64,000 bases of DNA. It comes from Motacilla alba alba (taxonomy: Eukaryota; Chordata; Aves; Passeriformes; Motacillidae). The stretch is taken from assembly GCF_015832195.1 (NCBI RefSeq), contig NC_052046.1, positions 38,406,911-38,470,910 on the forward strand, read 5' to 3'. Below, piece by piece: positions 37,033 to 64,000 of this stretch. Position 1 is the first letter of the stretch; the number at the start of each line of letters is the position of its first letter. The position numbers were made by a program, and so were the translations under genes. The notes under the pieces were generated by a model that saw only the letters and a list, made by a program, of their open reading frames with translations, did not search any database and had not been told where the DNA came from.

Positions 37033-40000
37033 ATGCCTCCACAGTTCTATCTTCTGTAACTACTGTTTAATTTTGACATTTTCCCTAACTTTCAACGTGT
37101 TTCAATGCTGCAAGGACCTGCATACTCCTCCCTTGGCAGCTGTTTGGCATTGCCAATAACTTTGGAACAACAATAACTTTTTCCATGATACTTAATGAGT
37201 ACTGGAGAAATTTTTTCATGGGATGCAAACAATTAGGAATTGCAGCAGAGAAGCCTGTTTAAGGCAGGTGGCTGCTTTGTGCAATTAATTAAGACACTGA
37301 TCAGCTTTCTGCCACCAACAAGATTAGTTACAGAGGGAACTCAGTCTATTATCCTAAAGAGGTTAGTCAAAATTAAAGACTAGGGTAGACAAATATCCAT
37401 AATTATGCAGAGAGAATTTCTATTAAAATCTCCTTTACTGTGCAAAGATATGCAATAATTTTCTTCGTTATTTAACACAACAGAATGTCTTTTTTGTCTG
37501 CTTTCTTTCCCATATTCAAACGTGTTGCCATCCAGTTTGTCCATATTAGGTTGGATCTTCCAATGGGAGGTACTGGCCCATTGAGGTAGAGGTCTGCTGA
37601 ATGCAAATTGTACAAAACTAGTGGTATCAAAACTGCCCTGGGCAGATGATACATATTTGCATGGACCGACACTGTTTTCAAAAGGGTTAGAATTTACCAA
37701 GTACCATCAGTTCTTTTTTCAGCAATCCTGAGTCCCTGCAGAGGCAGATAGTATCAAAGTTAATCCTGATTAGTCTATGTTGTTAAAATTACTGGGATTG
37801 TGGGAATAGATGTTGATATTTATCATCAGCAAAAAACAGCCTCAGCATACTCTGAAGGTGGCAGAGGTAATGTAATTAGGAAACACTGAGGAGGGGTCTA
37901 AGTTTGGGATGAAAATGGGATCCCTAAAGCAAATATAAGGAAAATAAAAAGTTTAGCAGTGTACGCTTAGGCATGCAAACTGTGTTTTAAATAAATGCAG
38001 AATACAGAATACAGAAGCTAACTGGGCTGTTGATAAAAAGATTTGTAACAATATTCGAATTTATGTGCTCACAGGCTTCAAATTCTGCTGTCAAAAAGGA
38101 GTAGTTAATATTTAAACTATTTTTAATGTGTTTTGTATAGACCAACAGTGGTGTCACGAACATTGCAAATTTATCTTTGCAACTAGAAAGCCTAGAAACA
38201 AAATTTCCCACCAAATTTGAAACCTCAATCCCTACAGTGAATAAGCATGAAAAAAACAGTGGAAGAATAGGGCATCTGAAAACACCCAGACACTCTTCAG
38301 GCTCTCAAAAGCTGCATAGGGAATCCTGTTGCCAAACATGTAATTTCAGAACACATTTTGAAAAGATGGGAAACATGTACTGTTCCTAGACTCTGGATTT
38401 GTTGATAGTTTAAGGAAAAAGACACAAAATGAGGCAAGTGATCACAGTGTATACTAAGAGATCACATTCAGCTAAGAATCTTAACTAAGTATTTTTAAAC
38501 AAAATACTTCACACAATTGAAACCAGCAGGCTATAACATTTCCTAAAGCATTTGGACTTGCCTCTGTAATACTGATCTAGGGTAAGACTCGTCCCATAGA
38601 TATTTATAGCATATTACATTATAAAAACATCACTGCATCCAATTATTCATGAATGTACAGCTCAGTGTACAGTGCTTTTAATGAAACAGGTTTGCAGACT
38701 GAAGTTAGTCTATTTCTAGCTGTAGCCTGAACGCGGCTAAGTAATTGACACTGCTTAATTAGGTCCTGATATGAGCAAGGTGCATCATAACAGACATTAA
38801 AGAAACCTTGTGATAGATTAGACTGATTTGTGTTTTTGTAGTCTTCTGTCTTGGGAAGTACAGCAGTTGGTGCTGACATAAGTCTGCTTTGACTCCTTAT
38901 TTAGTTCCTTAGGAAGGCATTTTGTACTTGTCCTGAGTTTCGGCCTAAGCAGATCCCAAGTTTTTCCGCTTCATAAAACCCAAGCCATGCCTAACAGCAA
39001 TGCTTTAACGTGAGATGCTACTGTGTGCTGTTGGCTATTCTTTCTAAAATCTTCTTATCTCAGAAAAAGATGCCAAAAGAATTGTGTCATCTGCTGAGAG
39101 ACTTTGAATTCTTAGCAGAAGACACAGCTTCTCTTCAAGAGGCTCTTGAAATCTCTCAAACATCCTTCAACTATTCCCCTGATAAATGAAATCAGGAGCC
39201 CTTAGCACACAGATCAACTTATTCAAAACATACTACTGTAGAGAGTAAGTCAGCTCCCAGTTGTGTGCCAGGCACATACTTATTTTCAATGGCCTCTGGC
39301 CTCAAAATTTTTCTCAAAATTTTTTGATTGTACCCTGTGGACCTCATGTCTGGCACATTTCCCACTATAGATATAACATTCATTCACTGCAACAGGAATT
39401 TCATCCTGCTGACATTCCTAAGGCATTCTTCTTACTAGTGATCCCAGCAGCAGACTGTGCAGTACCCTTACATGCATTTATGTGTTTATGCATGTGGATG
39501 CTGACATGAACCACAATGGAATTCTAAACAGTGCCATTTAAAAACAAAAGCAATTCCCCACTCCCTGTTTCCTCAGATGATCCTAGATCATGGAAGGGCT
39601 GGTATCACAGTACCCTGTGGCAGCAGGTATCTTTCTCGCCAAACAATCCTGGCCTGCTTTTATCTTACCTAACACTTAATGCTGCAGTCCCCAGAAGGAT
39701 TTTTTGCTGTGCCTCATAATTTTCCATCAAGTTTAGGTGAATTTTATAGTATCTTTTAATATACCATTTCTTGGGAGTTGCCAGAGTATGTTTATTAATA
39801 TAAACATTAATTTTTGGTCTGGGAAATTCATAACAATTTTCACATAAAGAGATAATCTGTAACAGAGCAATCCCACAATAATAAACCAAAAATATTAAGA
39901 CAAGTATAATTTCTTAAAATAGCACAGGTACAAACACAGTTGAAGAGCACATTAGAAAGCTGAAGCTTCAAGAACAATTGTATAGTAGGCAACCAAAATT

Positions 40001-40647
40001 CAACAGACAGGCACATTATTTCACAGACATGTTTCCTAAAGGTAGCTTCTTAGACGCTTTCCCAGGAAGGGGTTCATCTATCAAGCACTGTAAATCACAA
40101 TTTGTTGGACTGCCTCATATATGAACCTCCAATAGATCAAACCAGAAAGTGTGTGACTCAGACCATGATCAGGACTGTGAGGGTATTTACCTGGAAATCC
40201 ATCCAAAGTGTAACTGTACAAGTTTGCAACTAAAGCTCTGAGAGACAAAGTTTGCTGGAAGCAGTGTAGTAACTCAGTTCAGGTAGCTGGAGCAAAACAG
40301 AAGTTAAGAGCTCTTGGTCACAAAATTCTTCACATCTAACACAGGCAGGTATCATGGGGTGTGGAGCTCATGTCCCAGAAGTTTGCCCCTTTATTTTTCC
40401 TGTTTTCCATTCTACTAGTCTAATGAAAAACACAACTTAAAACATTGACCCTCTTTAGTTCCTCTTAATTCTCAACCTAATTGTAACACTTGCAGTAGTA
40501 GAAAATAACACTTCCCTTTTCAGCTGAGGATCTTAGATCTGATAGAATAAGCTGCAAAGTATAATTTTCCCTTTCAACAGTCACCACAGTTACGAAGTTA
40601 AAGCTGCTTCATAAAACTTGACCTTAAATTTGTGCAGTTTGTTTACA
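37033..40647. other. Intergenic between CAAP1 and PLAA, nothing recognised
   Basis: AT-rich DNA between the CAAP1 promoter and the PLAA 3' end. Both genes run leftward, so this is the spacer between a 3' end and the next promoter. No conserved exon, RNA gene or clear mobile element seen. Confidence 0.55.
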
Positions 40648-40810
40648 ACAGAGTATTTCAGTTGCAAAGGGACCTGACCACTTCTGGACAAAAGTCAGAG
40701 CCTCTTGTCAAGGACATTGTCCAAATGCCTCAAACACTGACAGGCAGGGTACACCAACCACCTTCAGGTAGCTTCTTCAAGTTTCTGCTGCTCGATCTCT
40801 TCCCTGGATG
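40648..40810 (-). mobile_element. Degraded CR1 fragment, minus strand
   Basis: TTGCAAAGGGACCTGACCAC, then TGTCCAAATGCC, AACACTGACAGGCAGGGTAC and CCAACCACC follow the order of inverted CR1 3' sequence. It is heavily diverged, and boundaries are approximate. Confidence 0.5.
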
Positions 40811-41474
40811 TAGACTGCTCTCCCACTCTTCAAGATGACCTATTTTAATCATCTAGATTTCACAACGTGGAGTAAGACACCTGCTATTAACTAGTGGGGT
40901 ATTCCTCTCCTTAAAAATTAAAAAGTCAAGTTAAAGGCTTCTCTAGAAGTTCATGCCATTTTACAAGCTGCAAGACACAAATTTATGAGTGAAGCACAAT
41001 ATCCATATAGCAGGTAAAGGTTCTACTCCTCAAAAAGTCATTTAGCCCTAGGGTTAATTTTTATGGCTCTTATGCCTTTTAAGTTTCAAAAGAAAGTGGA
41101 GAAAGCTGATGAAAAATTTCTTTACCAGGCTATTTGACAAGGGTTAATATTAACTAAGGTTAACTAATAAGCTTGTGAAATGCACTGCTGAACTTAAGGA
41201 GATCTCAGGACCCCTCATCCACTGAAAAAACCCCACAATCAAGAAACAGACAAAATCATGCTGGAACACAGAATGTGTTTGGGGTGGGTGTCAGAGTTGA
41301 AAAGTCACTAAATAACAGTCATTTCCTACCTTTCTGTCTGGATGACCTGTAATTACTGATATGGTTTGACTTCTTGGTGACCTATTTTCATCTGAGCAAT
41401 GTCAGGACTCCTTGCAAAGTTTCTGTGCACTGATCACTTTAGAAAAGCAGTCAATGACAAACAGTGAAAAAAGT

Positions 41475-41480
41475 TTTATT
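41475..41480 (-). terminator. PLAA: Candidate PLAA poly(A) signal
   Basis: AATAAA on the minus strand, 130 bases after the PLAA stop codon, giving a short 3' UTR if used. It is a plausible proximal site. No RNA evidence is available. Confidence 0.55.
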
Positions 41481-41609
41481 TGCTCTGTATCTTGCAACAA
41501 GGCAAGTGTCATTAATCCACAGTATTTTCCCAAGTATAGTCTGTCATAAAATATGAACAAAAGCATCTTTTTCTGCATACACTGTCTTCCAAGTGCTAAG
41601 AAAAAATTA

Positions 41610-58086
<16,477 letters not shown>

Positions 58087-58127
58087 GGCGGCAGCGCCGG
58101 CCTGACACAGCACGGGTCGCGCCGCCG

Positions 58128-58147
58128 CCGGAAGTCGTGCCGGAAGT
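58128..58147 (+). promoter_or_regulatory. Tandem ETS-type sites (2 x CCGGAAGT)
   Basis: CCGGAAGT at 58,128-58,135 and again at 58,140-58,147, spaced 12 bases start to start, just 42-61 bases upstream of the PLAA start codon. Paired sites are typical of GABP-driven housekeeping promoters. Binding is inferred from the motif only. Confidence 0.65.
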
Positions 58148-58244
58148 ACCGTCACAGGGCGCGCCGCTTGGCCAACGAGAGACTTCTTATCCCGGCAAGC
58201 ATCGCGCTGCACGCAGTTGTTGCGCCGCTGCTCTTACCTCGCCA

Positions 58245-58264
58245 GGCCTTCTGGGAGTCGTAGT
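58245..58264 (-). promoter_or_regulatory. ZNF143/SBF-type element
   Basis: On the minus strand ACTACGACTCCCAGAAGGCC closely matches the known ACTACAnnTCCCAGnATGC element bound by ZNF143. It sits between the PLAA and IFT74 start regions, the usual place for this motif in bidirectional promoters. Confidence 0.7.
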
Positions 58265-58358
58265 CTACGGCAGACACGGCAGGCTGGAGCGAGATTTGCG
58301 GCCATCGCGATATCCGCGCGAGCGGTTGCTGCGATACGGTGGCGCTGCCCGTGGGCCG

Positions 58359-58377
58359 ATGGCGGCTGAGGGGCGCG
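58359..58377 (+). other. IFT74: Candidate end of IFT74 non-coding exon 1, with uORF start
   Basis: GGGGCGCG|GTGAGG is a good donor within the CpG island. The IFT74 coding start lies in a later exon (acceptor at 58,869), so a 5' UTR exon ending at 58,377 is expected; human IFT74 is also built this way as I recall. An ATG at 58,359 spliced to 58,870 would make a 9-codon upstream frame ending in TAA before the main start. The 5' end of this exon cannot be placed. Confidence 0.4.
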
Positions 58378-58893
58378 GTGAGGAGACAGGGCCCTCCCGG
58401 GCGGCCGCGGCGCTGGCTCTGCGCTGCTGTGCGGCTGGGATGGGCTCCTTCGGGGGTGGCGCAAGTTAGCGGGGTTTGTCAGGGATAGCGCAGTTTGGGA
58501 TTGCTGTAGTGATGGGTGATGGCTTACGGACCATCTGTAAATAATCGGAATGAGTATTTGCGCCAGTTGCTCGCTTCCGGTTTGTTTCATTAAAGATTTG
58601 CATTAAGATACTGGAACAATAAATGCCACAAGACTTAAGCTGAGACCTCACTAAACACTGAGAAGAGACTGCTGCCTCAGCTTGCGTTAAGTGGTCCTTC
58701 CTGAGCCCTGCCGCTGTCTCGTACCATCCAGTAAAGAAGTACTTTGCAGATTAATAAAACCAAAACCAGCCCCCCATAACATTCTAATAAGGGTTATGCT
58801 TTAAACAGTCGGTTTCTCATGGTTTTAAGGACCTTGTGCAAATCAAAGGATGATTTCTTTTTTTACCAGAGAGAAGTTAAAAAGGAAACGAAT

Positions 58894-61800
58894 ATGGCCA
58901 GCGGTAACAGACCTCCCACAGCTCGTTCTGCTTCAAGAGCAGGAATAGGACTGACCTCTTCATCGAGGCCTGCCTCTTCATCAAGGACTCCGTCAGCAGG
59001 CAGAATAGGAACAGCGGTATGTTAGAAAATATTAAAAATACATCGTTAATTTTTATGTACTTAGATTTTTTTCTTTTTTTTTTCTATTGTTATTTTTTTA
59101 GTGCCAAGACCAGAGTCAGGACAAGTTCTTTTTTAAGAAGAATGCAAGATTTCAGTTTTGTATAAAGTTTTGCTAACCTTTTCTGGAGAGGATCAGGAAC
59201 ATCCAGCATGCAGAGTTCACCTGGGAGACGTACATAGCATTAATGTTGCAGATAGATGGAACAATGAACAGCTGCTCAAAAGCAATCCCTTACCTTTTAC
59301 AGCAGATATTCATCTGAAGCTTTGCTTCCCTGAAGAGATTTAAATGCTAGAAGATTCCTACAGAGAGTGTAGAGACTAACTGAAGTTTTTAACTGCTTTT
59401 GCAATTGCTTGAGGATAATAAAGTCATAATTCAGACTTGGTAGCTTTTTCATTTGTTTTTTTTTTTAATAGATGCCTCCTAGTACAGCAAGACCTGGTTC
59501 TCGTGGTGGTTCTTTGACTCCTGGAGGAGTTTTATCATCTCAGATTAAAGTTGCAGACCGTCCAGTGACTCAACAGGGGTTAAGTGGAATAAAAACTGCA
59601 ATGAAAGGTATTTTATACTGAAAATAGCCCTCCAGATGTCTGCAAACATTTTGAAAGAATATTTAGGTTTTTAAAGGAAAGCTTTTCATCATTGTGTAAA
59701 TTGCAGAGTGAAGAGCTGTGATTAAAAAGAGGAGCAAAAATAAAGAGAAAATTAAAGCATCCCTCTTTCTGTCATTAGTCTTGGTAGCCAAAGAAGATAT
59801 GCATTTTTGTATAACTGAGCTGTCTTTAAAAATAATTCAAAAGAATAGAACAAGATTGTTATGTCTTGTTCCATGACTACAGAATACTTAAAATTGTCTA
59901 TTATGTAGTAACTATTTGTATATTTGAATTAGTAATGTTTATCTTCGTGGCAGTCCAAAAATGTCTTCATTTAAAAATTACATAATAACTATATAGGGAC
60001 ACTAAAAGGTATTAGTTGTACATATTGTAATGTAAATTTTGCAGATTGTTTTCCTAATTCACAGTTCATCTAAATTAGGGATTTTTAAACAAAATAGCAT
60101 ATTGCTTTCTTTTATCAGGTCCTCAGAGACAGATACTGGATAAAACATACTACCTTGGAGTGCTGAGGTATGTCTTAACAACATACATTTAATGGTCTGT
60201 TCCGTTTCATACACAGAGTGGAAGCTTGAAAATAGCATGCAATAAGTGGTGTTCACTTATAATGAACTTTTATAGGAGTGCTGCTGTAAAAGTGGAGATT
60301 ATTTTCCATGTAGATATTCTGTAGGAAGAAAGGAAGTAGATTCCCTTGAGCTTTTGTTGTTAGGCTTGCTAAGTTAAATGCTCTCTCACAGTTAGTAAGG
60401 GGAGGGTCACTGATTCTGAGTTTCCACCTCCAATGTTTATTAGGTCTGATAGCTCCATTTGTAACAAGTAGCATTGCAAAACAAAAATTTTTTATTTACA
60501 TTTCACATGGTTTGCTTGGATTATACATTCAGCTAGCAATGACAAAGGCAAGACCTTGTGCAAACTATTGCATGCAGGATTTTATCAGTTCCTCATATTA
60601 CACTTTTGAATAATTAGTCCTAAAATATGTAATTTTAAATATGGATGGTACCCACATTCTGTGAAATTACACTGTGGTTTTTTTATTTCCACATCTGTTT
60701 TACCAGCAGAGACAAAAAGCTAATTAAAACATTTTATTTCATACCATGGTTTTCCACCAGCTACTTAAGACTTTATCTGATACAACCATTTTGCTTTTTT
60801 CTACACTTACCTCTTCTTAGAAGTGCTGAGTTGAAACGAAGTGCAGTGTGACAGATACTAATTGCAAATCTCCTATCGTAAAATATGTTTACTGTTTTAG
60901 TTGTGCTTTAGTTGAATATCCAAATGTTAATGATTCTTTTTTCTTTTTTTTTTTCAGAAGTAAAACAAATGAACTTACAACAGAAATTAACAAGCTGCAG
61001 GAAGAAATAGAAATGTACAAGCAAGAGAAATCTGTCTATTTGTCCTATGAAAAACGGTGAGATGTATTGCAGCTAATGCAGTGCTAACTTTCTAAGTCAC
61101 AAGACTGTTTTCAAGTATTGGGCAGGCTTCAAGGAATCAGTGAATAGGGTTTTTTTCCAATATTTTATTTTTACATGTACAAATCTTACCATCTGAAGTT
61201 TGACTTTTTGTTTCATATTTAGGGCAGAGGCTTTAGCTGCTGAAATCAAAGATTTTCAAGGTCAACTAGCAGACTACAACATGGTATGCTGCTGTAAAAT
61301 TTTGACTGAATGCTCTTATTTATTCTCTTGCTGCTTTTGCTTTATTCTAAATCAGTTTTTGACATTTCTGTGTGAAAATTTACTGGTTAATGCTGCCTTT
61401 ATTCAGTTACTGGAAAGAGATGGAAATAGAGGAAAACAAAAAGTGTACTATACATTAGGAGAAAGAAACTGGTGCTGTGTAATATTTCAGTGCTTAGAAC
61501 AGCAACATATAACAACGATTATTTCTAAAAATGACATCTAATCTATTCAGATTGCCAAATTGTTTTTTCCAATTGCAATAACCAAAATTTGCTGTTTTTA
61601 TGAACCTTTTGTCTGATTTTTTTTTTCTTTAAGAATAGGAGAGCAGTAACAGGTTGGAATTCTTTGTTGTTTCAGGTTGTGGATATACTTAACACCAGTA
61701 CAGATATGGCAGAAGTGATCCGTGATTACAATATGGTAAGAATTAGGATATTTGCTATACTTCAACAGTGAAATGCTGTGTTACTTTCTTCATGCTTTGA

Positions 61801-62761
61801 ATGTGTGACATATATAAAAAAGCATAACACTGACTTAAAACTTAGCCATTTTTTCCAGTTAAATTATTCATAATGTTGGCAACATGTTAGCATTAAGACA
61901 ATTGCCTCAAGTCTTGTGTTAACTGTCCCATAATAGCTTTCTGTGAGTTACATTTGCAAAAGGTATTATCACCCCAAATTATGAGTATTAAATTCTCTTT
62001 TTTATTTTTTTGGGAGCACACAACTCTAGTCTTAGGGAGGCAAATTTAAGCAGACTGCACTGCCTTGTAAAGCTGCCTGGTCTTCTGGACATTAAGTTCC
62101 CTTTTGTCTTCTGCCTTTTAAATGTCTCCAATGTAAAAAATATTAAATATTTTTATAATTCTCTGACATAGCCACCACAAAATCAAAGAGTTTTGTTCTT
62201 CCTTTGACTTCTTATTTATTTTTGAGGCTTATTTAATACAGCCTCAAAGTGTTAAGGCATGAATGGCATTATGCATATTTTATTTCTTGTGATCAATTTG
62301 TCTACGATCAAAAGTTTCAGTAAAGGTTGTTTTGGTAACTTGAAAAATGACCTGAATATTTCTTGGTCAAAACAACTTTTTTTTTTTGCTTGCATTTGGT
62401 TGAATAATAAAGGTAAAATGTCTGTGTCATAAAGAGAAGAATGCTTTTCATCCCATCTGTGTAGTTTTAAACGGTATATTAGTAAGTGTTTCCGGAAAAG
62501 ATCCCACAGAAATAGTAGGTGAATCAATTTCTCTGGAAGTATTTAAAAGATATGTACATGTTGTTGTGGTTTAATGGTGGACTTGTCAGTAGTGAGTTAA
62601 GGGTTAGTGTTGATGATATTAAGAGGCATTTTCCAACCTATATGATTCCATGATTTATTGCAAACTTGATTGTATTTAAATTTTTTTATTTTTTTTAAGT
62701 TAAAGGTTCAGAATGACCGAGACACTCAGAATATAGATAAAATTTTCACAGAAAGACAAGC
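58894..62761 (+). CDS. IFT74: Intraflagellar transport protein 74 (IFT74), 5' part
   Basis: Seven coding exons, plus strand: 58894-59016, 59472-59607, 60119-60167, 60958-61056, 61223-61283, 61676-61735, 62700-62761. All joins are in frame by GT-AG. They encode about 196 residues of a protein of about 600; the rest lies beyond the right edge. The exon with the ATG begins at 58,870. The N-terminus ([19 protein letters not shown]...) is Ser/Arg-rich with no acidic residue before about position 70. In the family this basic tail, together with the IFT81 calponin-homology domain, binds tubulin. Then come conserved [37 protein letters not shown] and [15 protein letters not shown], where the long coiled coil that pairs with IFT81 begins. 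The IFT74-IFT81 pair belongs to the IFT-B core complex, which carries cargo into cilia. The start ATG has A at -3 and G at +4. Confidence 0.95.
62485..62655 (+). mobile_element. CR1 LINE 3' remnant, plus strand, IFT74 intron
   Basis: ATTTCTCTGGAAGTATTTAA, TGTTGTGGTTTAATGGTGGA and TTTTCCAACCTATATGATTC recall the CR1 3' end. It is short and old, and ends about 45 bases before an IFT74 coding exon. Confidence 0.7.
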
Positions 62762-64000
62762 GTAAGTACATTAAGTGTATGTTTTTCATTTTTTAATAAC
62801 TCAACTTCTCATAACTCAGCTTGCGAAAATTGAGGTGTTACATGTTACCCTACCAGTGCAATGCATATCACAAGTGATACCTGAACAATTTGAAGATGAT
62901 ATGTTGGAGTTCCTAGCGTTAAACTCTAGTTACTCTTCTGAGGATAATTGCCCTGCCATCTGGGACGAGTTAAGTGGCAGTAGAGACTCCTGTCTTTTCG
63001 CAGTCTGCTGTCAAGTTTTGGGAGTTTTGTTGTGGAGCAGTGGAGTGAAGAAAGCAAGCAGGAATGGGAACTAGACCTTTGCTTGGCTAGTAATGTAGGC
63101 TTGTGCAGAGGGAAAGATGAGGATGGTGAGGTGCTTGAAATAAGAATTTGTAAGCCATGAAAATGGCTTGTGTAGTGATAGGCTGAGAGGGTGAGTTTTT
63201 GAGGTAGTTAATTTAAGCACAAGAGAGGTGCAGGAGAAGGCTGTGCAATCCTGCTTGTTGCCAATGAAAGCTGTCTCAGCAATGAGATTTTATGTATCAA
63301 TAACCACTCCAAAGCAACAAATTTACCAGTTAATAATGTCACATTGTATTAATACTGTAGATTTCAACAGCTCACAAGTGTGTCTATTCCACCCTGAATC
63401 AATTTTTAAGTGTTAAGAAAATATGAAGAGAAAATACTTGATTCAGGAGCAATGCAGTAAGGGTAATTTGTCATTGCACTGTACATACACATTTTTGGGA
63501 ATACAACAGTTGGTCTTTCTTGCTCTGCTAATTTGGGTAAAAAAATACCCAAATGCTCCATTCTCTGATTGTGTTAGTTTTGCCTAATAGACTTCAGAAC
63601 CGTTACTGCATTGATTTGGAGCCAGCCCCCAGTCTGGCTGTGGTCTGCTTCAGCATTTTAGAGAAATTATTTTTCTCTTCTAGACTTGTTCACAATGAAA
63701 GCATTAATGATTATGACAACTTCACCTGCTGCTTTGTTCATGTTAAAGAATATATAGTAAGCCCCCCAATATAAGTAGCCAAATACATTTTTATAAAAAA
63801 ATGGATTATGATTATTTTTTGCAAGTTTTGAAGTATTTGTTGTGCCAATAATGCATGCATATGACCCCATTTTTTTAACTTCATGATTGATGCAGCAAAA
63901 TCTTGTTAAGGATTTGGCAAGAGGAAAGGAGATAGACTTCATATCTTCATTCTGTATTGCATGTAATAAAGCATAAAATTAAAGTACAAGTGTACTACAT
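62762..64000. other. IFT74 intron, next exon not in view
   Basis: Sequence after the last recognised IFT74 exon. I searched for the following segment of the protein (KEKQIRSVEEE-like) and did not find it before the edge. The open frames here carry no similarity I recognise, and no repeat is clear. Confidence 0.6.

Noticed and set aside
58325..58337. RFX X-box in the IFT74 promoter
   Set aside because: GTTGCTGCGATAC has a good left half-site but a poor right half-site, so it is not listed as a feature.
62775..63074. 99-codon plus-strand frame after the last visible IFT74 exon
   Set aside because: It begins at the exon donor and has no similarity to the next segment of IFT74 or to another protein I recognise.

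Overview
This is a vertebrate nuclear window, almost certainly from a bird and probably a neoavian. The protein genes have short exons, GT-AG introns and clear vertebrate orthology. Interspersed repeats are dominated by truncated CR1 LINEs ending in the bird-type GATTCTA tail, plus endogenous-retrovirus LTRs of a family I associate with birds. The gene order CAAP1 - PLAA - IFT74 matches human 9p21. That segment corresponds to the avian Z chromosome, so Z linkage is likely but inferred, not seen.

Layout. Bases 1 to about 20,300 hold no gene I can support: an AT-rich desert with CR1 copies, a long CTTT microsatellite and an AT palindrome. CAAP1 lies on the minus strand: six coding exons between 36,391 and 20,792 (303 aa), starting from a CpG island. 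PLAA, also on the minus strand, runs from 58,086 to 41,610: fourteen coding exons (796 aa) giving a WD40 propeller, PFU and PUL domains. IFT74 runs on the plus strand from a CpG island shared with PLAA. Its first seven coding exons (about 196 of roughly 600 residues) are present, and the gene continues past the right edge.

The PLAA-IFT74 head-to-head promoter (about 57,760-58,450) carries a near-consensus ZNF143-type ACTACnnCTCCCAG element and tandem ETS sites, typical of bidirectional housekeeping promoters. CAAP1 is a separate minus-strand unit 5.2 kb downstream of PLAA. The three genes act in separate pathways: caspase regulation, ubiquitin/p97 sorting, and intraflagellar transport. Their linkage is ancestral synteny, not a functional cluster.

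I see no CRISPR array, operon, novel defence system or intact mobile element. The most interesting observations are splice-level: a possible in-frame 39-bp cassette exon and a 9-nt tandem acceptor at one WD40 loop of PLAA, and a 100-bp exon-like segment in CAAP1 intron 4 that would truncate the protein. Two copies of one LTR family and a separate candidate solo LTR also merit checking. Exon joins were worked out by hand from splice sites, reading phase and remembered human orthologues; no alignment or RNA evidence was available.
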